64,000 nt of DNA from Oxalicibacterium solurbis (GTDB lineage: Bacteria > Pseudomonadota > Gammaproteobacteria > Burkholderiales > Burkholderiaceae_D), in contig NZ_BMDP01000001.1 of assembly GCF_014635845.1 (NCBI RefSeq), positions 558,001 to 622,000 on the forward strand, read 5' to 3'. Position numbers and translations under genes: made by a program. A model generated the notes under the pieces. That model searched no databases. It was given only the letters and a program-made list of their open reading frames with translations, and was not told the DNA's origin. Of this stretch, positions 51,389 to 63,961 are shown in pieces (within the stretch, counting starts at the first letter, position 1; each line of letters opens with the position of its first letter).

Positions 51389-52711
51389 ATGACCCAACCC
51401 ATCAACACCGATCATCTGTGGATGCCGTTCACCGCCAATCGCCAGTTCAAGGACAAACCCCGCCAACTGGTTTCTGCGTCCGGCATGTATTACACGACGG
51501 ATGACGGCCGCAAGATCCTCGACGGTACTGCCGGGCTGTGGTGCGTCAATGCCGGGCATTGCCACCCGAAAATCGTACAGGCAATACAGCAGCAAGCTGC
51601 CAAACTGGATTACGCTCCGCTATTCCAGATGGGTCATCCGGACGCCTTTGCTGCAGCCAGCGCATTGACGGCCATCACACCGCCGGCACTGAATCGCGTG
51701 TTTTTCTGCAATGATGGCTCCGAAGGCGTCGATACGGCACTGAAGATTGCACTCGCCTACCACCGTGCGCGCGGCGAAGCCGGCCGCACGCGCCTGATCG
51801 GCCGCGAACGCGCCTACCACGGCGTCGGCTTCGGCGGCATCGCGGTAGGCGGCATCGCCGGCAATCGCAAACAATTCGGTGCGTCGCTGGCGACGGCGGA
51901 TCATCTGCGTCATCCGCTCGATCTTTCTCGCAATGCCTTTTCGCGCGGGCTGCCGCCATATGGTGCCGAGATGGCCGATGAGCTGGAACAGCGTCTGCTG
52001 ACGCTGCATGACCCGTCAACCGTCGCCGCTGTCATCGTCGAACCGGTACAAGGCTCCACCGGCGCTATCATGCCGCCGCGCGGCTATCTGGAAAAAATTC
52101 GCGCCACCTGCGACAAATACGGCATCCTGCTGATCTTCGACGAAGTCATCACCGGCTTCGGCCGCCTCGGTGCGCCTTTCGCCGCACAGTATTTCGGTAT
52201 CGAGCCGGACATGATCGTCTGCGCCAAGGGAATGACGAACGCTGCCGTTCCGATGGGTGCCGTCGTCATCCGCCAGGACATCCACGATACCTTCATGCAT
52301 GCCGCGCCGGAAAACGCGATCGAATTCGCGCACGGTTATACCTATTCCGGCCATCCGCTCGCCGCGGCCGCCCTGCTGGCAACACTGCAAGTCTACCGGG
52401 AAGAAAGCCTGTTCCAGCGCGCCGCTGAAATGGCATCTCACTTCGAAGACGCCGCGCACAGCCTGAAAGGCCTGCCCTTCGTCAAGGACATCCGCAACCT
52501 GGGCTTAGTGTGCGGCATCGAACTGGAAAGCATCGCAGGCAAGCCCGGCGCGCGCGCCTATGAAGTCTTCAGCAAGGCATTCTGGGAAAAAGGTCTGCTG
52601 ATTCGCACGACGGGCGACATCATCGCCCTATCGCCACCGTTGATCATCAGCAAGGAACAGATAGCCGAACTGTTCGGCAGTCTGGCCGATATTCTGAAGA
52701 CGCTGAAGTAA
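51389..52711 (+). CDS. Class III omega-amino acid:pyruvate aminotransferase
   Basis: 440-residue PLP class III aminotransferase. It starts INTDHLWMPFTANRQFK, the hallmark of beta-alanine/omega-amino acid:pyruvate aminotransferases; the PLP region includes FFCNDGSEGVDTALKIAL, IFDEVITGFGRLG and the Schiff-base lysine K280 in CAKGMTNAAVPMG. Likely moves the amino group of beta-alanine or a similar omega-amine to pyruvate; the exact donor is not fixed. A clean terminator follows. Confidence 0.9.
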   Translation: MTQPINTDHLWMPFTANRQFKDKPRQLVSASGMYYTTDDGRKILDGTAGLWCVNAGHCHPKIVQAIQQQAAKLDYAPLFQMGHPDAFAAASALTAITPPALNRVFFCNDGSEGVDTALKIALAYHRARGEAGRTRLIGRERAYHGVGFGGIAVGGIAGNRKQFGASLATADHLRHPLDLSRNAFSRGLPPYGAEMADELEQRLLTLHDPSTVAAVIVEPVQGSTGAIMPPRGYLEKIRATCDKYGILLIFDEVITGFGRLGAPFAAQYFGIEPDMIVCAKGMTNAAVPMGAVVIRQDIHDTFMHAAPENAIEFAHGYTYSGHPLAAAALLATLQVYREESLFQRAAEMASHFEDAAHSLKGLPFVKDIRNLGLVCGIELESIAGKPGARAYEVFSKAFWEKGLLIRTTGDIIALSPPLIISKEQIAELFGSLADILKTLK

Positions 52712-52739
52712 TTCGATGCACTACTGCCTGCCTGAATGA

Positions 52740-52767
52740 AAAAGACCGCTGCTGCCAGCGGTCTTTT
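52740..52767. terminator. Terminator between aminotransferase and typA
   Basis: AAAAGACCGCTG (52740-52751) and CAGCGGTCTTTT (52756-52767), a perfect 12-bp stem, bidirectional between convergent genes. Confidence 0.92.
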
Positions 52768-52814
52768 CTTATCGGGGGCGACGGTATCTCGCCGCCGCTC
52801 ATGGCTATGACGGC

Positions 52815-54653
52815 TTACGCTGCGTCGCGGCTTGCCTTCTTGCGTTCGTGCTCTTTCAGGAAGCGCTTGCGCAAACGAATGCTCTTCGGCGTGACTTCCA
52901 CCAGTTCGTCATCGTCGATGAACTCGACCGCGTATTCCAGCGACAGCTCGATCGGCGGCACCAGGCGCACGGCTTCATCGGTACCGGATGCACGGACGTT
53001 GGTCAATTGCTTGCCCTTGATCGGATTGACGACCAGATCGTTCTCGCGCGAGTGAATGCCGATGATCATGCCTTCGTAGACCGGATCGTTGTGGTTGACG
53101 AACATGCGGCCGCGATCCTGCAGTTTCCAGATCGCGTAGGCAACAGCAGTGCCGTCATCCTGTGAAATCAGCACGCCGTTGCGACGACCGCCCAATTCGC
53201 CTTTGCTGTTATCGACCGGTGCGTATGTATCGAACACGTGGCTCATCAAGCCGGTGCCGCGCGTCAGCGTCATGAACTCACCCTGGAAACCGATCAGGCC
53301 ACGCGCCGGAATACGATATTCGAGGCGAACACGTCCCTTGCCGTCCGACTCCATGTTTTGCAGATCGCCACGACGACGACCGAGTTCTTCCATCACGCCG
53401 CCCTGGTTGGCTTCTTCGACGTCAACGGTCAGGTTTTCGTATGGCTCATGACGCACGCCATCGACCATCTTGAAGACCACGCGCGGACGCGAAACAGCCA
53501 TCTCGAAACCTTCACGGCGCATGTTTTCGATCAGGATCGTCAAATGCAATTCACCACGGCCCGATACTTCATACGTCGAGTCGTCGTCCGGCGATTGCAG
53601 CACGCGCAACGCCATGTTCGATTTCAATTCCTTTTCCAGACGATCGCGGATCTGGCGCGTCGTCACGAACTTGCCTTCGCGGCCAGCCAGCGGTGAGCTG
53701 TTCACCATGAAATTCATGGTCAGCGTCGGTTCGTCGATCTTGAGCATCGGCAAGCCTTCGGGCGTGTCCGGTGCGCAAATCGTGCTGCCGATGCCAATGT
53801 CTTCGATACCGTTGATCAGCACGATGTCACCAGCCAAGGCTTCGTCGACAACGACGCGATCCAGACCTTTGAAAGTCAAAACCTGATTGATACGCGCCTT
53901 GGTCGGTTTGTCTTCAGGGCCGTTCATCCAGACGACGTCTTGCAGCGCCTTTATACGACCGCGCAGGATACGACCAACACCGATCTTGCCGACATACGAC
54001 GAATATTCCAGCGATGTGATCTGCAATTGCAGGGGACCATCCGGATCATCTTCACGTGCAGGAACGTGTTCCAGAATCGCGTCAAACAGCGGCTCCATGT
54101 TGCCTTCGCGCACGGAATCTTCCAGACCTGCATAGCCTTTGAAACCCGATGCGTACACAATCGGAAAATCCAGTTGTTCGTCGGTTGCGCCGAGCTTGTC
54201 GAACAGCTCGAAAGTCGCGTTGACCGCTTTTTGCGGATCGGCGTTTTCACGATCGATCTTGTTGACGACAACGATCGGCTTCAAACCCAGTGCCAGTGCT
54301 TTACGTGTCACGAAACGCGTTTGCGGCATCGGACCTTCCTGCGCATCGACCAGCAGCAGCACGCTGTCGACCATCGACAGCACACGCTCCACTTCGCCAC
54401 CGAAATCCGCGTGGCCCGGGGTATCGACGATGTTGATGTGCGTACCCTTGTACTCGACCGCACAGTTCTTGGAAAGAATCGTGATGCCACGTTCCTTTTC
54501 AATGTCGTTCGAATCCATCACGCGCGTATCGACCTGCTGGTTTTCGCGGAAGGTACCCGACTGGCGCAGCAGTTGATCGACGAGTGTGGTCTTGCCATGG
54601 TCGACGTGAGCGATGATGGCAATGTTGCGGATGGCGCGTTTGGAATTGGACAT
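52815..54653 (-). CDS. typA: Ribosome-associated GTPase TypA/BipA
   Basis: 612-residue translational GTPase used in 50S assembly and stress. G1 [16 protein letters not shown]3 [17 protein letters not shown]4 NKIDRE, then domains II, III, V and the BipA-specific C-terminal domain ending [14 protein letters not shown]. Monocistronic, with a -10 box about 40 bases upstream and a terminator downstream. Confidence 0.96.
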   Translation of the reverse strand: MSNSKRAIRNIAIIAHVDHGKTTLVDQLLRQSGTFRENQQVDTRVMDSNDIEKERGITILSKNCAVEYKGTHINIVDTPGHADFGGEVERVLSMVDSVLLLVDAQEGPMPQTRFVTRKALALGLKPIVVVNKIDRENADPQKAVNATFELFDKLGATDEQLDFPIVYASGFKGYAGLEDSVREGNMEPLFDAILEHVPAREDDPDGPLQLQITSLEYSSYVGKIGVGRILRGRIKALQDVVWMNGPEDKPTKARINQVLTFKGLDRVVVDEALAGDIVLINGIEDIGIGSTICAPDTPEGLPMLKIDEPTLTMNFMVNSSPLAGREGKFVTTRQIRDRLEKELKSNMALRVLQSPDDDSTYEVSGRGELHLTILIENMRREGFEMAVSRPRVVFKMVDGVRHEPYENLTVDVEEANQGGVMEELGRRRGDLQNMESDGKGRVRLEYRIPARGLIGFQGEFMTLTRGTGLMSHVFDTYAPVDNSKGELGGRRNGVLISQDDGTAVAYAIWKLQDRGRMFVNHNDPVYEGMIIGIHSRENDLVVNPIKGKQLTNVRASGTDEAVRLVPPIELSLEYAVEFIDDDELVEVTPKSIRLRKRFLKEHERKKASRDAA

Positions 54654-54689
54654 GATTGGTTCGTGAAGCCTGAATGCGGGAAACCGAAA

Positions 54690-54695
54690 ATTATA
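54690..54695 (-). promoter_or_regulatory. typA -10 box
   Basis: TATAAT on the minus strand, 37 bases upstream of the typA start. The -35 position reads TTAATT, a weak match at 17-base spacing. Confidence 0.5.
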
Positions 54696-54846
54696 GCATG
54701 CCCGCCTGTTTGAATTAAGAAAATCCTTGGAATTTCAAAGGCTTGCCATGCATTGAATGCCAACTTGGTGACATGTCGATGACATTCTGCAAACCCGGCC
54801 GGCTTGCGGACAAAAATGCAACGATGACAATGGGAAAATCGGCGGT

Positions 54847-55779
54847 TCAGATGCCCGCAGTAGCAATCAGCCGTTCCGGCGCCAGCACACCCCACGTCTG
54901 CATCAGGCCAGTCCCCAACAGTGCATTGTCCTGCTGCCGATAGACACGCACCCGGCCACCGCCTTCCGGATAGGCAACGTTTTCCTTGCCGAGCGCCAGA
55001 CGCTGTCCGTGCAGGAAGCGCTTGGCGAGCGCCTCCGGTAATTGCACTGAAGGAAACGATGTCAACAAGGCATCGACCGGTGCCAGTGTTGTCGTTCTTT
55101 CCTGCTCCGATTTCTCCGCAAGACCGTCCAGCGTCATCGCCGTATCGATCGTCAGGTTACCGACCTGTATGCGCCTCAAGGCCTGCAAATGCGCGCCGCA
55201 ACCCAATGCCGCGCCGATGTCTTCGCCCAGCACGCGAATATACGTGCCCTTGCTGCAGCACACGCGCAGCTTCAGATACGGCGTTTGCCAATCGAGCAAT
55301 TGCAGTTCATGAATCGTGACGGCGCGCGCTTCGCGTTCCAGCGTGATACCGGCCCGTGCATATTCGTACAAGGGTTTACCGTCGCGCTTGAGCGCCGAGT
55401 GCATGGGAGGCACTTGCTCGATGTTGCCGACAAAACGCGAAAGCACTTCCGCGATACGTTCGCGATCGACATCGACGTTGCGCGTCTCGATCACTTCGCC
55501 TTCCGTATCTCCGGTCGTCGTCGTCACGCCAAGATGAACGACTGTCTCGTAGGTCTTGTCCGCATCGAGCAGATCCTGCGCGAATTTGGTCGCCTCGCCG
55601 AAACACAGTGGCAACAAGCCAGTGGCAAACGGATCGAGCGTACCGGTATGGCCGGCTTTTTCCGCATTCAACAGGCGTTTCGCCTTAATCAGCGCATCGT
55701 TGCTAGACAGGCCGGCCGGCTTGTCCAGCAACAATACGCCGTGCACCGGCACCCGCTTGCGTTTGGGAGAGGAAGACAT
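54847..55779 (-). CDS. truB: tRNA pseudouridine(55) synthase TruB
   Basis: 310-residue enzyme making Psi55 in tRNA. Catalytic D49 in GHTGTLDPFATGLLPL; KPAGLSSNDALIKAKRL upstream; the C-terminal PUA-like domain ends near LLGTGLMQTWGVLAPERLI. Follows rbfA at 76 bases, completing the infB-rbfA-truB ribosome/tRNA block. Confidence 0.96.
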   Translation of the reverse strand: MSSSPKRKRVPVHGVLLLDKPAGLSSNDALIKAKRLLNAEKAGHTGTLDPFATGLLPLCFGEATKFAQDLLDADKTYETVVHLGVTTTTGDTEGEVIETRNVDVDRERIAEVLSRFVGNIEQVPPMHSALKRDGKPLYEYARAGITLEREARAVTIHELQLLDWQTPYLKLRVCCSKGTYIRVLGEDIGAALGCGAHLQALRRIQVGNLTIDTAMTLDGLAEKSEQERTTTLAPVDALLTSFPSVQLPEALAKRFLHGQRLALGKENVAYPEGGGRVRVYRQQDNALLGTGLMQTWGVLAPERLIATAGI

Positions 55780-55855
55780 GGAATGAATGTAAAAAACGAC
55801 GCACCGCCGTCGGCATCACGCTCGATGCGAAACGACAGGAGTGAATGAAAAACAG

Positions 55856-56242
55856 TTAGTCTTCCGCGTCGCGCGCACGCGTTGCGTTAGCCTCGTCGAT
55901 CAGCTTTGACATTTCGATGCCGCGCGCCGTCGACGTGTCGTGCACGAAATGCAGCTCCGGCAAGGTATGGATCGTCAGGCGACGGCCAAGCTGATTGCGC
56001 AGGAAACCGGATGCCGCGGACAGGCCGGCGATCGTATTGCGAATTGCTTCCTTGTCGTCGACCAGCGTCGTGAAGAAAATTTTCGCATGCGCATAGTCCG
56101 GCGTCACCTGCACTTCGGTGAGTGTGACCATGCCGACGCGAGGATCCTTCAACTCGAAGGCAATCAGTTCGGCCAGGTCGCGCTGAATCTGATCGGCGAC
56201 GCGCAAGCCGCGTCCGGGAATGGATTTGCTGTGTCTGGCCAT
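55856..56242 (-). CDS. rbfA: Ribosome-binding factor A
   Basis: 128-residue KH-fold 30S maturation factor acting on the 16S 5' end helix. [28 protein letters not shown] and [15 protein letters not shown] are diagnostic (parts). Start at MARHSKS, six codons inside the open frame. Two hairpins separate it from infB. Confidence 0.95.
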   Translation of the reverse strand: MARHSKSIPGRGLRVADQIQRDLAELIAFELKDPRVGMVTLTEVQVTPDYAHAKIFFTTLVDDKEAIRNTIAGLSAASGFLRNQLGRRLTIHTLPELHFVHDTSTARGIEMSKLIDEANATRARDAED

Positions 56243-56261
56243 GATATGCCCCAGAAGCAAA

Positions 56262-56281
56262 GCGGCGCATCAATGCGCCGC
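56262..56281 (-). terminator. GC-rich hairpin between infB and rbfA
   Basis: GCGGCGCAT (56262-56270) and ATGCGCCGC (56273-56281) with a two-base spacer, 20 bases upstream of the rbfA ATG. On the minus strand it is followed by TTTGCTT. So close to rbfA it may instead affect rbfA translation. Confidence 0.45.
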
Positions 56282-56299
56282 CCTTGTGAAAAATAATCG

Positions 56300-56335
56300 C
56301 TGATCGGCAAGCGAAACGAATCGCTTGCCGATCAG
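56300..56335 (-). terminator. 15-bp perfect hairpin after infB
   Basis: CTGATCGGCAAGCGA (56300-56314) and TCGCTTGCCGATCAG (56321-56335) pair perfectly over a six-base loop, five bases after the infB stop. On the minus strand it is followed after a few bases by ATTATTTTT. It could be a leaky terminator or an RNase III processing site inside the operon. Confidence 0.6.
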
Positions 56336-56340
56336 AATGC

Positions 56341-59121
56341 TTACAGCGTCCGTGCCACTTCCTGCACTTCGAACACTTCCAGCTGATCGCCTTCCTTGAT
56401 GTCGTTGAAGTTCTTCAACGTCAGACCGCATTCGAAGCCGGACTTCACTTCTTTCACGTCATCCTTGAAGCGCTTCAGCGAATCGAGCTCGCCGGTCCAG
56501 ACCACGACGTTGTCGCGTAGCAGGCGGACCGATGCGCCACGACGCACCAGACCTTCCAGCACGTAGCAACCTGCGATCGCACCGACCTTGCTGACCAGGA
56601 TAACCTGGCGAATCTCGACCAGGCCCAATGCCTGTTCGCGTTTCTCCGGTGCCAGCATGCCGGACATCGCCGCCTTGATCTCGTCTACTGCATCGTAAAT
56701 GATGTTGTAGTAACGGATGTCGACGCCGTTGGCTTCCGCCAGCTTGCGTGCCGAAGCGTCGGCGCGCGCATTGAAGCCGATGATGACGGCTTTCGATGCA
56801 ACTGCCAGATTGACGTCCGACTCGCTGATGCCACCGACCGCAGCATGCACAACCTGCACGCGCACTTCGCTGGTCGACAGTTTCTGCAGCGAACCGACCA
56901 GTGCTTCCTGCGAACCCTGCACATCGGTCTTGATGATCATCGGCAGGTTCTTGACTTCGCCTTCACCCATGTTTTCGAACATGTTTTCCAGCTTGGCCGC
57001 CTGTTGTTTTGCAAGCTTCACGTCACGGAATTTACCCTGACGGAACAGGCCGATCTCACGCGCCTTGCGTTCGTCTGCCATGACCATGACTTCTTCACCA
57101 GCATTCGGCACTTCGGTCAAACCTTGAATCTCGACTGGAATCGATGGACCGGCTTCTGCAATATTCTTGCCGTTCTCATCCAGCATTGCACGCACGCGAC
57201 CGTAGGCAGAACCTGCCAACACGACGTCGCCGCGTTTCAACGTACCGGATTGAACCAGGATCGTGGCAACCGGGCCACGCCCCTTGTCGAGCTTGGCCTC
57301 GACAACAAGACCGCGGGCAGGCGCTTCGACCGGCGCTTTCAATTCCAGCACCTCTGCCTGCAACAACACCTGTTCGAGCAAGGCATCGATACCTTCACCG
57401 GTTTTCGCCGATACCGGCACGAATGGCGATTCACCGCCGTATTCTTCCGGCACAACTTGCTCTGCAATCAACTCCTGCTTGACGCGGTCCATGTTGGCGC
57501 CAGGTTTGTCGATCTTGTTGATTGCAACGACGAGTGGCACACCGGCAGCTTTCGCATGCGCGATCGCTTCCTTCGTCTGCGGCATCACGCCATCGTCAGC
57601 AGCGACCACCAGAATCACGATATCGGTTGCCTTCGCGCCACGTGCACGCATCGCGGTAAACGCTTCGTGGCCCGGCGTATCGAGGAAGGTGATCATGCCG
57701 CGCGGCGTTTCGACGTGATAGGCGCCGATATGCTGCGTAATGCCGCCCGCTTCGCCGGACGCCACCTTGGCACGACGGATATAGTCGAGCAACGAGGTCT
57801 TGCCGTGGTCGACGTGGCCCATCACGGTCACCACCGGCGCACGCGGCAGTTGTTCGGCATCGGTATGCTCTTCGCCGCCGGCAACGAGCAGCGCTTCCGG
57901 ATCATCCAGCTTGGCCGCATGTGCGGTGTGGCCCATTTCTTCCACCACGATCATCGCGGTTTCCTGATCCAGCACCTGGTTGATTGTGACCATCTGTCCG
58001 AGCTTCATCAATTGCTTGATTACTTCGGAAGCCTTGACGGCCATCTGGTGTGCAAGCTCGGCCACCGTAATAGTTTCCGGCACGTAGATGTCGCGTACGA
58101 TCGCTTCGGTCGGCACTTGGAAGTTGCTTTCACGGTCGTCCGAATGCGAGTGACGACGTCCTTTCGGACCCGCACGCCAGCCGTCACGACCACCACCGGC
58201 CGGACCACCACGTGTCTTCAGGCCACCGCTGCGCTTCTTTGCATCGTCTTGCCAGGTCGACGACACATTGGCCGACTTGATCGATTTCTTGTCGCCCGGT
58301 TTCTTGTCGTCCTTCTTCTCACCCGGCTTCTTGTCAGCCGGTTTGTGCAACGTTCCTTCCGCCGATTTGGCGGCAGGCGCTGCCGGCTCCGGCGCCTTGA
58401 TCGCGCGGCGCGGCGCATTCATCATGGCCTTGATCTGGGCAACTTCGTCGGCAACCGCTTTGCGCGCGGCTTCAGCTGCCGCTGCGCGTTCGCTCGCTTC
58501 GCGCGCAGCATCCTTGGCGGCCTTCTTGCTGGCCTCTTCCTCTTCCAGACGTTTCTTTTCTTCCTGCGCGGTTTCGTCCGCCTTCACCTTGGCCGACTGC
58601 TCGGCTGCCTTCTCTGCCTCTTCGGCTACTTTCAAGGCTTTGGCCTGCTCTTCCTTCTCGGCTTCCAGCTTGGCAAGCCGATCCTGCTTCTCGCGCAGAT
58701 CGGCTTCCTGGCGCGCGATCAGTTCAGCCTGACGGCGCGCCTCTTCGGCGCGGCGTTCCTGTTCGGCCTCATCGATGACCGGAGCCGCTGCCGGCTTGGC
58801 CGTTTCCTCGGCGATATCGTCGCGTTTGACGAAAGTGCGCTTCTTGCGCACCTCGACCTGGATCGTGCGCGATTTACCGGTGGCATCCGCCTGCTTGATC
58901 TCGGTCGTTTCCTTGCGGGTCAGCGTGATCTTTCTTTTCTCGCCTTCAGGCGCAGCGCCATGCGCGCGACGCAGATGATCAAGGAGCTTGTCCTTGTCCG
59001 CCTTGGACAATTCATCGGACGCCGAGCTCTTCTCCACGCCAGCATCGCGCAATTGCGTCAACAGCACGTCTGCAGGCATTTTGAGCTCGGTGGCAAATTG
59101 GGCTACGTTGTTACTCGCCAT
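56341..59121 (-). CDS. infB: Translation initiation factor IF-2
   Basis: 926-residue GTPase that delivers fMet-tRNA to the 30S subunit. The N-terminal IF2_N domain ([19 protein letters not shown]) is followed by a long Lys/Glu/Ala helix (about 120-230), a Gly/Lys/Arg basic stretch, a second IF2_N copy (about 343-400), the G domain ([25 protein letters not shown]) and domains II-IV ending [17 protein letters not shown]. Forty-six bases downstream of nusA. Confidence 0.97.
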   Translation of the reverse strand: MASNNVAQFATELKMPADVLLTQLRDAGVEKSSASDELSKADKDKLLDHLRRAHGAAPEGEKRKITLTRKETTEIKQADATGKSRTIQVEVRKKRTFVKRDDIAEETAKPAAAPVIDEAEQERRAEEARRQAELIARQEADLREKQDRLAKLEAEKEEQAKALKVAEEAEKAAEQSAKVKADETAQEEKKRLEEEEASKKAAKDAAREASERAAAAEAARKAVADEVAQIKAMMNAPRRAIKAPEPAAPAAKSAEGTLHKPADKKPGEKKDDKKPGDKKSIKSANVSSTWQDDAKKRSGGLKTRGGPAGGGRDGWRAGPKGRRHSHSDDRESNFQVPTEAIVRDIYVPETITVAELAHQMAVKASEVIKQLMKLGQMVTINQVLDQETAMIVVEEMGHTAHAAKLDDPEALLVAGGEEHTDAEQLPRAPVVTVMGHVDHGKTSLLDYIRRAKVASGEAGGITQHIGAYHVETPRGMITFLDTPGHEAFTAMRARGAKATDIVILVVAADDGVMPQTKEAIAHAKAAGVPLVVAINKIDKPGANMDRVKQELIAEQVVPEEYGGESPFVPVSAKTGEGIDALLEQVLLQAEVLELKAPVEAPARGLVVEAKLDKGRGPVATILVQSGTLKRGDVVLAGSAYGRVRAMLDENGKNIAEAGPSIPVEIQGLTEVPNAGEEVMVMADERKAREIGLFRQGKFRDVKLAKQQAAKLENMFENMGEGEVKNLPMIIKTDVQGSQEALVGSLQKLSTSEVRVQVVHAAVGGISESDVNLAVASKAVIIGFNARADASARKLAEANGVDIRYYNIIYDAVDEIKAAMSGMLAPEKREQALGLVEIRQVILVSKVGAIAGCYVLEGLVRRGASVRLLRDNVVVWTGELDSLKRFKDDVKEVKSGFECGLTLKNFNDIKEGDQLEVFEVQEVARTL

Positions 59122-59167
59122 TCAGTCCTCTTTTCTATGTGACACGTTGGATGAAAATCGCCGCGGA

Positions 59168-61209
<2,042 letters not shown>

Positions 61210-61284
61210 GGAAGCTCTCCGAAAACAACGATCACGGCTTCGCACAGAAAACCTGATCGCAATACAGTACACAAACTGTTTAAC

Positions 61285-61309
61285 AAAAAAAAAATGGGCA
61301 TCTGCCCAT
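61285..61309 (-). terminator. Intrinsic terminator in the rimP leader (possible attenuator)
   Basis: On the minus strand, ATGGGCA and TGCCCAT (plus positions 61303-61309 and 61294-61300) pair across a two-base loop, followed by ten T. It stands 76 bases upstream of rimP and downstream of a credible promoter, so it may attenuate rimP-nusA-infB; alternatively it simply ends rluB transcription. Confidence 0.75.
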
Positions 61310-61332
61310 CTTTTTTATCGTTCTGACAACCG

Positions 61333-61371
61333 GATCGCCACCAAGAATATATGCGTCCCGGGTGGCCGATC
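61333..61371 (-). ncRNA. Leader stem-loop upstream of the rimP terminator
   Basis: On the plus strand GATCGCCACC (61333-61342) pairs with GGTGGCCGATC (61361-61371) with one bulged base and an 18-base loop. It would be the first structure in a transcript started at the -10 at 61387-61392 and would sit directly before the terminator hairpin. Together they look like an RNA leader of about 95 nt. I know of no named family that matches. Confidence 0.35.
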
Positions 61372-61386
61372 TTTATCAACTGTCAA

Positions 61387-61415
61387 ATTATAGTCGATTA
61401 CCGCAGTCACCGCAA
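61387..61415 (-). promoter_or_regulatory. Promoter upstream of rimP
   Basis: Minus-strand -10 TATAAT (61387-61392) spaced 17 bases from a TTGCGG (61410-61415) -35. Transcription would begin near 61380 and pass through the stem-loop and terminator before rimP. Confidence 0.55.
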
Positions 61416-61503
61416 TGTCGAGAGACTGGCGAAGCAGGTAGAAACAACGAAAAAGCCTAGAAAAACATTCACTTAGGCCGCTTCGGCTAGCAAAACAAGG
61501 AAA

Positions 61504-63075
61504 TCAGACCTTCGAACGCCGGCGCATTCCGCCGCCCATGCCATTTCCTCGTGCCGGGCCGCCCCCGCCTGACCGTCCTTGACCACCGCCGTTCCGGCGG
61601 GGCTGTCCCATGCCCGGGAAACCAAGTGCCGTCTGCAACGGATCCGGCTGGCGGCTACGAGATTGTTGCGGGCGCCCCGTCTTGCCGGAATTCTGTCCTT
61701 GCGAACGCCCCTGCCCCTGGCCCATGTTCTGCCACTGGCTTGGGCTTTGCGGCTGACCGAGTCCGTTATCGAAACGGGGTGCACGGTTGCCGTTCTGGCG
61801 CCCACCGGATGCAGCATTACGTTTCTTGCCGCTATCGCCTGCCTGCTTTTCCAGTCCGCTCATTGTCATCAGCGCACGCACGCCATGCTCGTCCATTTCT
61901 TCCCAGCGGCCGCGCTTCAAACTGCTCGGCAACGTCATCGAGCCGTAACGCGTACGGATCAGCCGCGACACGGTCAGGCCGATCGCCTCGAACATGCGGC
62001 GCACTTCGCGATTGCGACCTTCGCCGATCGTCACGCGATACCATTTATTGACGCCTTCGCCACCGCCGTCCGCGATACGCGAAAATTGTGCAAGGCCGTC
62101 TTCCAGCTCGACACCCGCCAGCAGTTTCTGCCGCATGCCTTCTTCCAATTCGCCCAGCGTACGCACCGCGTATTCGCGATCGATACCGTAACGCGGATGC
62201 ATCAGTCGATTCGCCAGATCACCGGAAGTCGTGAACAGCAACAATCCCTCGGTATTGAAATCCAGACGTCCTACGGCCAGCCATTTTCCGGTCTTCATTG
62301 TCGGCAGCCGATCGAATACCGACGGACGGCCTTCCGGATCATTGGTGCTGACGATCTCGCCGGCCGGCTTGTGATAAACCAGCACGCGCGGCGGGCGCTT
62401 GCTGATCTTGCGCTGAATCAGCTTGCCGTTGATGCGCACCTGATCGGTCGGCAAAATGCGCTGACCGATATGCGCAGGCTCGCCATTGACCGATACGCGA
62501 CCGGCAATGATCAACTCTTCCATGTCGCGACGCGATCCCAATCCGGCCTCAGCCAGCACCTTGTGCAATTTCGGTGCATCGTCTTCTGCCGTCAAATCGC
62601 GGCGGACATTTTTCTGCTCATGACGACGCTTGCTGCCATGTTCGTCGCCACCGGCCATCGCATCGAAGGCCTCGGATGTCACGAAGGAAAATACATCGTC
62701 GGCATCGCTCTTTTTCGCATGCCTGCCGCTACCGGCGTTCTGATTCTGACGTCCTTGCTTGGCGGATTTACTCTGTTCCTGACGACCTGCACGCTTCTGT
62801 GGCGCCTCGCCTTGCGCATCGCTACGCGCACCATCACCACCTTCAACGGGCGGCGCGGCATCGATACTCTGGTCTTTCTCTGCGTTGTTCTTACGTGACG
62901 CATGACGCGCACGACGCAAACTGCGCGGACCGCGCAAGCCACGTTTTGCCGGCTTTGCGCCGGCTTCGTCTGTCGTCATGGTTTGTGCGTTTTCGCCTCG
63001 GCCCTGACCTTCCGACGAAAAGGTGTCATCGGAAGGCGCATCGGACGGATTATTTTTCGTTGGGCGATTCATCAT
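61504..63075 (-). CDS. rluB: 23S rRNA pseudouridine(2605) synthase RluB
   Basis: About 523 residues, much longer than E. coli RluB because of tails. The core (about 165-420) has an S4 domain ([21 protein letters not shown]), the catalytic Asp in [15 protein letters not shown], and [15 protein letters not shown]. The first 160 residues are low-complexity and rich in Lys/Arg/Asp/Gln; the last 90 are Gly/Gln/Asn/Arg-rich ([23 protein letters not shown]). Start is uncertain: the ATGs at 63075 and 63072 lie within the end of scpB; a later one is at 62979. Confidence 0.9.
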   Translation of the reverse strand: MMNRPTKNNPSDAPSDDTFSSEGQGRGENAQTMTTDEAGAKPAKRGLRGPRSLRRARHASRKNNAEKDQSIDAAPPVEGGDGARSDAQGEAPQKRAGRQEQSKSAKQGRQNQNAGSGRHAKKSDADDVFSFVTSEAFDAMAGGDEHGSKRRHEQKNVRRDLTAEDDAPKLHKVLAEAGLGSRRDMEELIIAGRVSVNGEPAHIGQRILPTDQVRINGKLIQRKISKRPPRVLVYHKPAGEIVSTNDPEGRPSVFDRLPTMKTGKWLAVGRLDFNTEGLLLFTTSGDLANRLMHPRYGIDREYAVRTLGELEEGMRQKLLAGVELEDGLAQFSRIADGGGEGVNKWYRVTIGEGRNREVRRMFEAIGLTVSRLIRTRYGSMTLPSSLKRGRWEEMDEHGVRALMTMSGLEKQAGDSGKKRNAASGGRQNGNRAPRFDNGLGQPQSPSQWQNMGQGQGRSQGQNSGKTGRPQQSRSRQPDPLQTALGFPGMGQPRRNGGGQGRSGGGGPARGNGMGGGMRRRSKV

Positions 63076-63961
63076 TCGGTTCTTCGTTGTATTGACCTTG
63101 TACGTCAATGATCGTGTCGGCCACCACGCTGGCGGTCTCTTCGGCATCGGCAGGCAGTGCCTCTTCGATTACCGCATTGTCTTGTTGGTGTTGTTCCTGG
63201 TCCAGACCGTCGCCAGTCATGGAAAGTTCTTCGGCGACGCCAATCGCGACAGCAACCTCATCGGCTGCCGCCATATCAGCGGACCGTTCTGCAGATTCGT
63301 CACTGTCTTGTTCTTCGCCTGCCTCTGCCAAATCCATGACTTCCTGTCCCAACTGGGCGGCAGCGAAACCCGCTTCAAGTCCCTGGATTTCCAGAAGCGC
63401 ATCGCCCTGCATCTCGCCTTTTTCGACTTGCTGCAACGGCGGCAATTGATCCAGCGACGTCAGTCCCAGATCGTCCAGGAACTGCTTGGTCGTGGCAAAC
63501 AATGACGGGCGTCCAGGCACATCGCGATGACCGATGCTTTCGATCCAGCCACGATCCTCGAGCATCTTGATGGTCTGCGAATTGACGGTGACGCCGCGGA
63601 TTTCCTCGATGTCACCACGGGTGACCGGTTGGCGATAAGCGATGATAGCCAGCGTTTCCAGCGTGGCGCGCGAATACTTTGGCGGTTTCTCCGGATTCAG
63701 ACGCTCCAGATAGATCTTCATTTCCGGGCGGCTCTGAAAACGCCAGCCGGTAGACAGATTGACTACTTCGATACCCTTGCCTGCCCAATCGTTGTGCAAT
63801 TCATCCAGCATCTGGCGGATATCCTCGGCGCCGATCACGCCTTCGGCGCCTTCCCCGCCTTCGACCTCGACATAAAGCTTCTTCATGTCGTTGATGGATA
63901 ATGGCTCGTGCGCGCAAAGCAGCGCTGTCTCGAGGACTTTCTTGGCCTCAGCGATGTTCAT
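63050..63961 (-). CDS. scpB: Segregation and condensation protein B
   Basis: 303-residue kleisin-associated winged-helix protein of the Smc-ScpAB condensin. Core (about 1-190): [49 protein letters not shown] (in part), [18 protein letters not shown]. The last 110 residues are an acidic Glu/Asp/Ala tail ([18 protein letters not shown]), longer than in many homologues. Overlaps the preferred rluB start by 26 bases. scpA is expected beyond the right edge; 39 bases remain there with no gene visible. Confidence 0.94.
   Translation of the reverse strand: MNIAEAKKVLETALLCAHEPLSINDMKKLYVEVEGGEGAEGVIGAEDIRQMLDELHNDWAGKGIEVVNLSTGWRFQSRPEMKIYLERLNPEKPPKYSRATLETLAIIAYRQPVTRGDIEEIRGVTVNSQTIKMLEDRGWIESIGHRDVPGRPSLFATTKQFLDDLGLTSLDQLPPLQQVEKGEMQGDALLEIQGLEAGFAAAQLGQEVMDLAEAGEEQDSDESAERSADMAAADEVAVAIGVAEELSMTGDGLDQEQHQQDNAVIEEALPADAEETASVVADTIIDVQGQYNEEPNDESPNEK

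Noticed and set aside
56845-59142. 765-codon open frame antisense to infB
   Set aside because: Rich in Phe, Leu, Arg and Cys as expected for the complement of the Lys/Glu/Ala-rich infB sequence; covers exactly the real gene.
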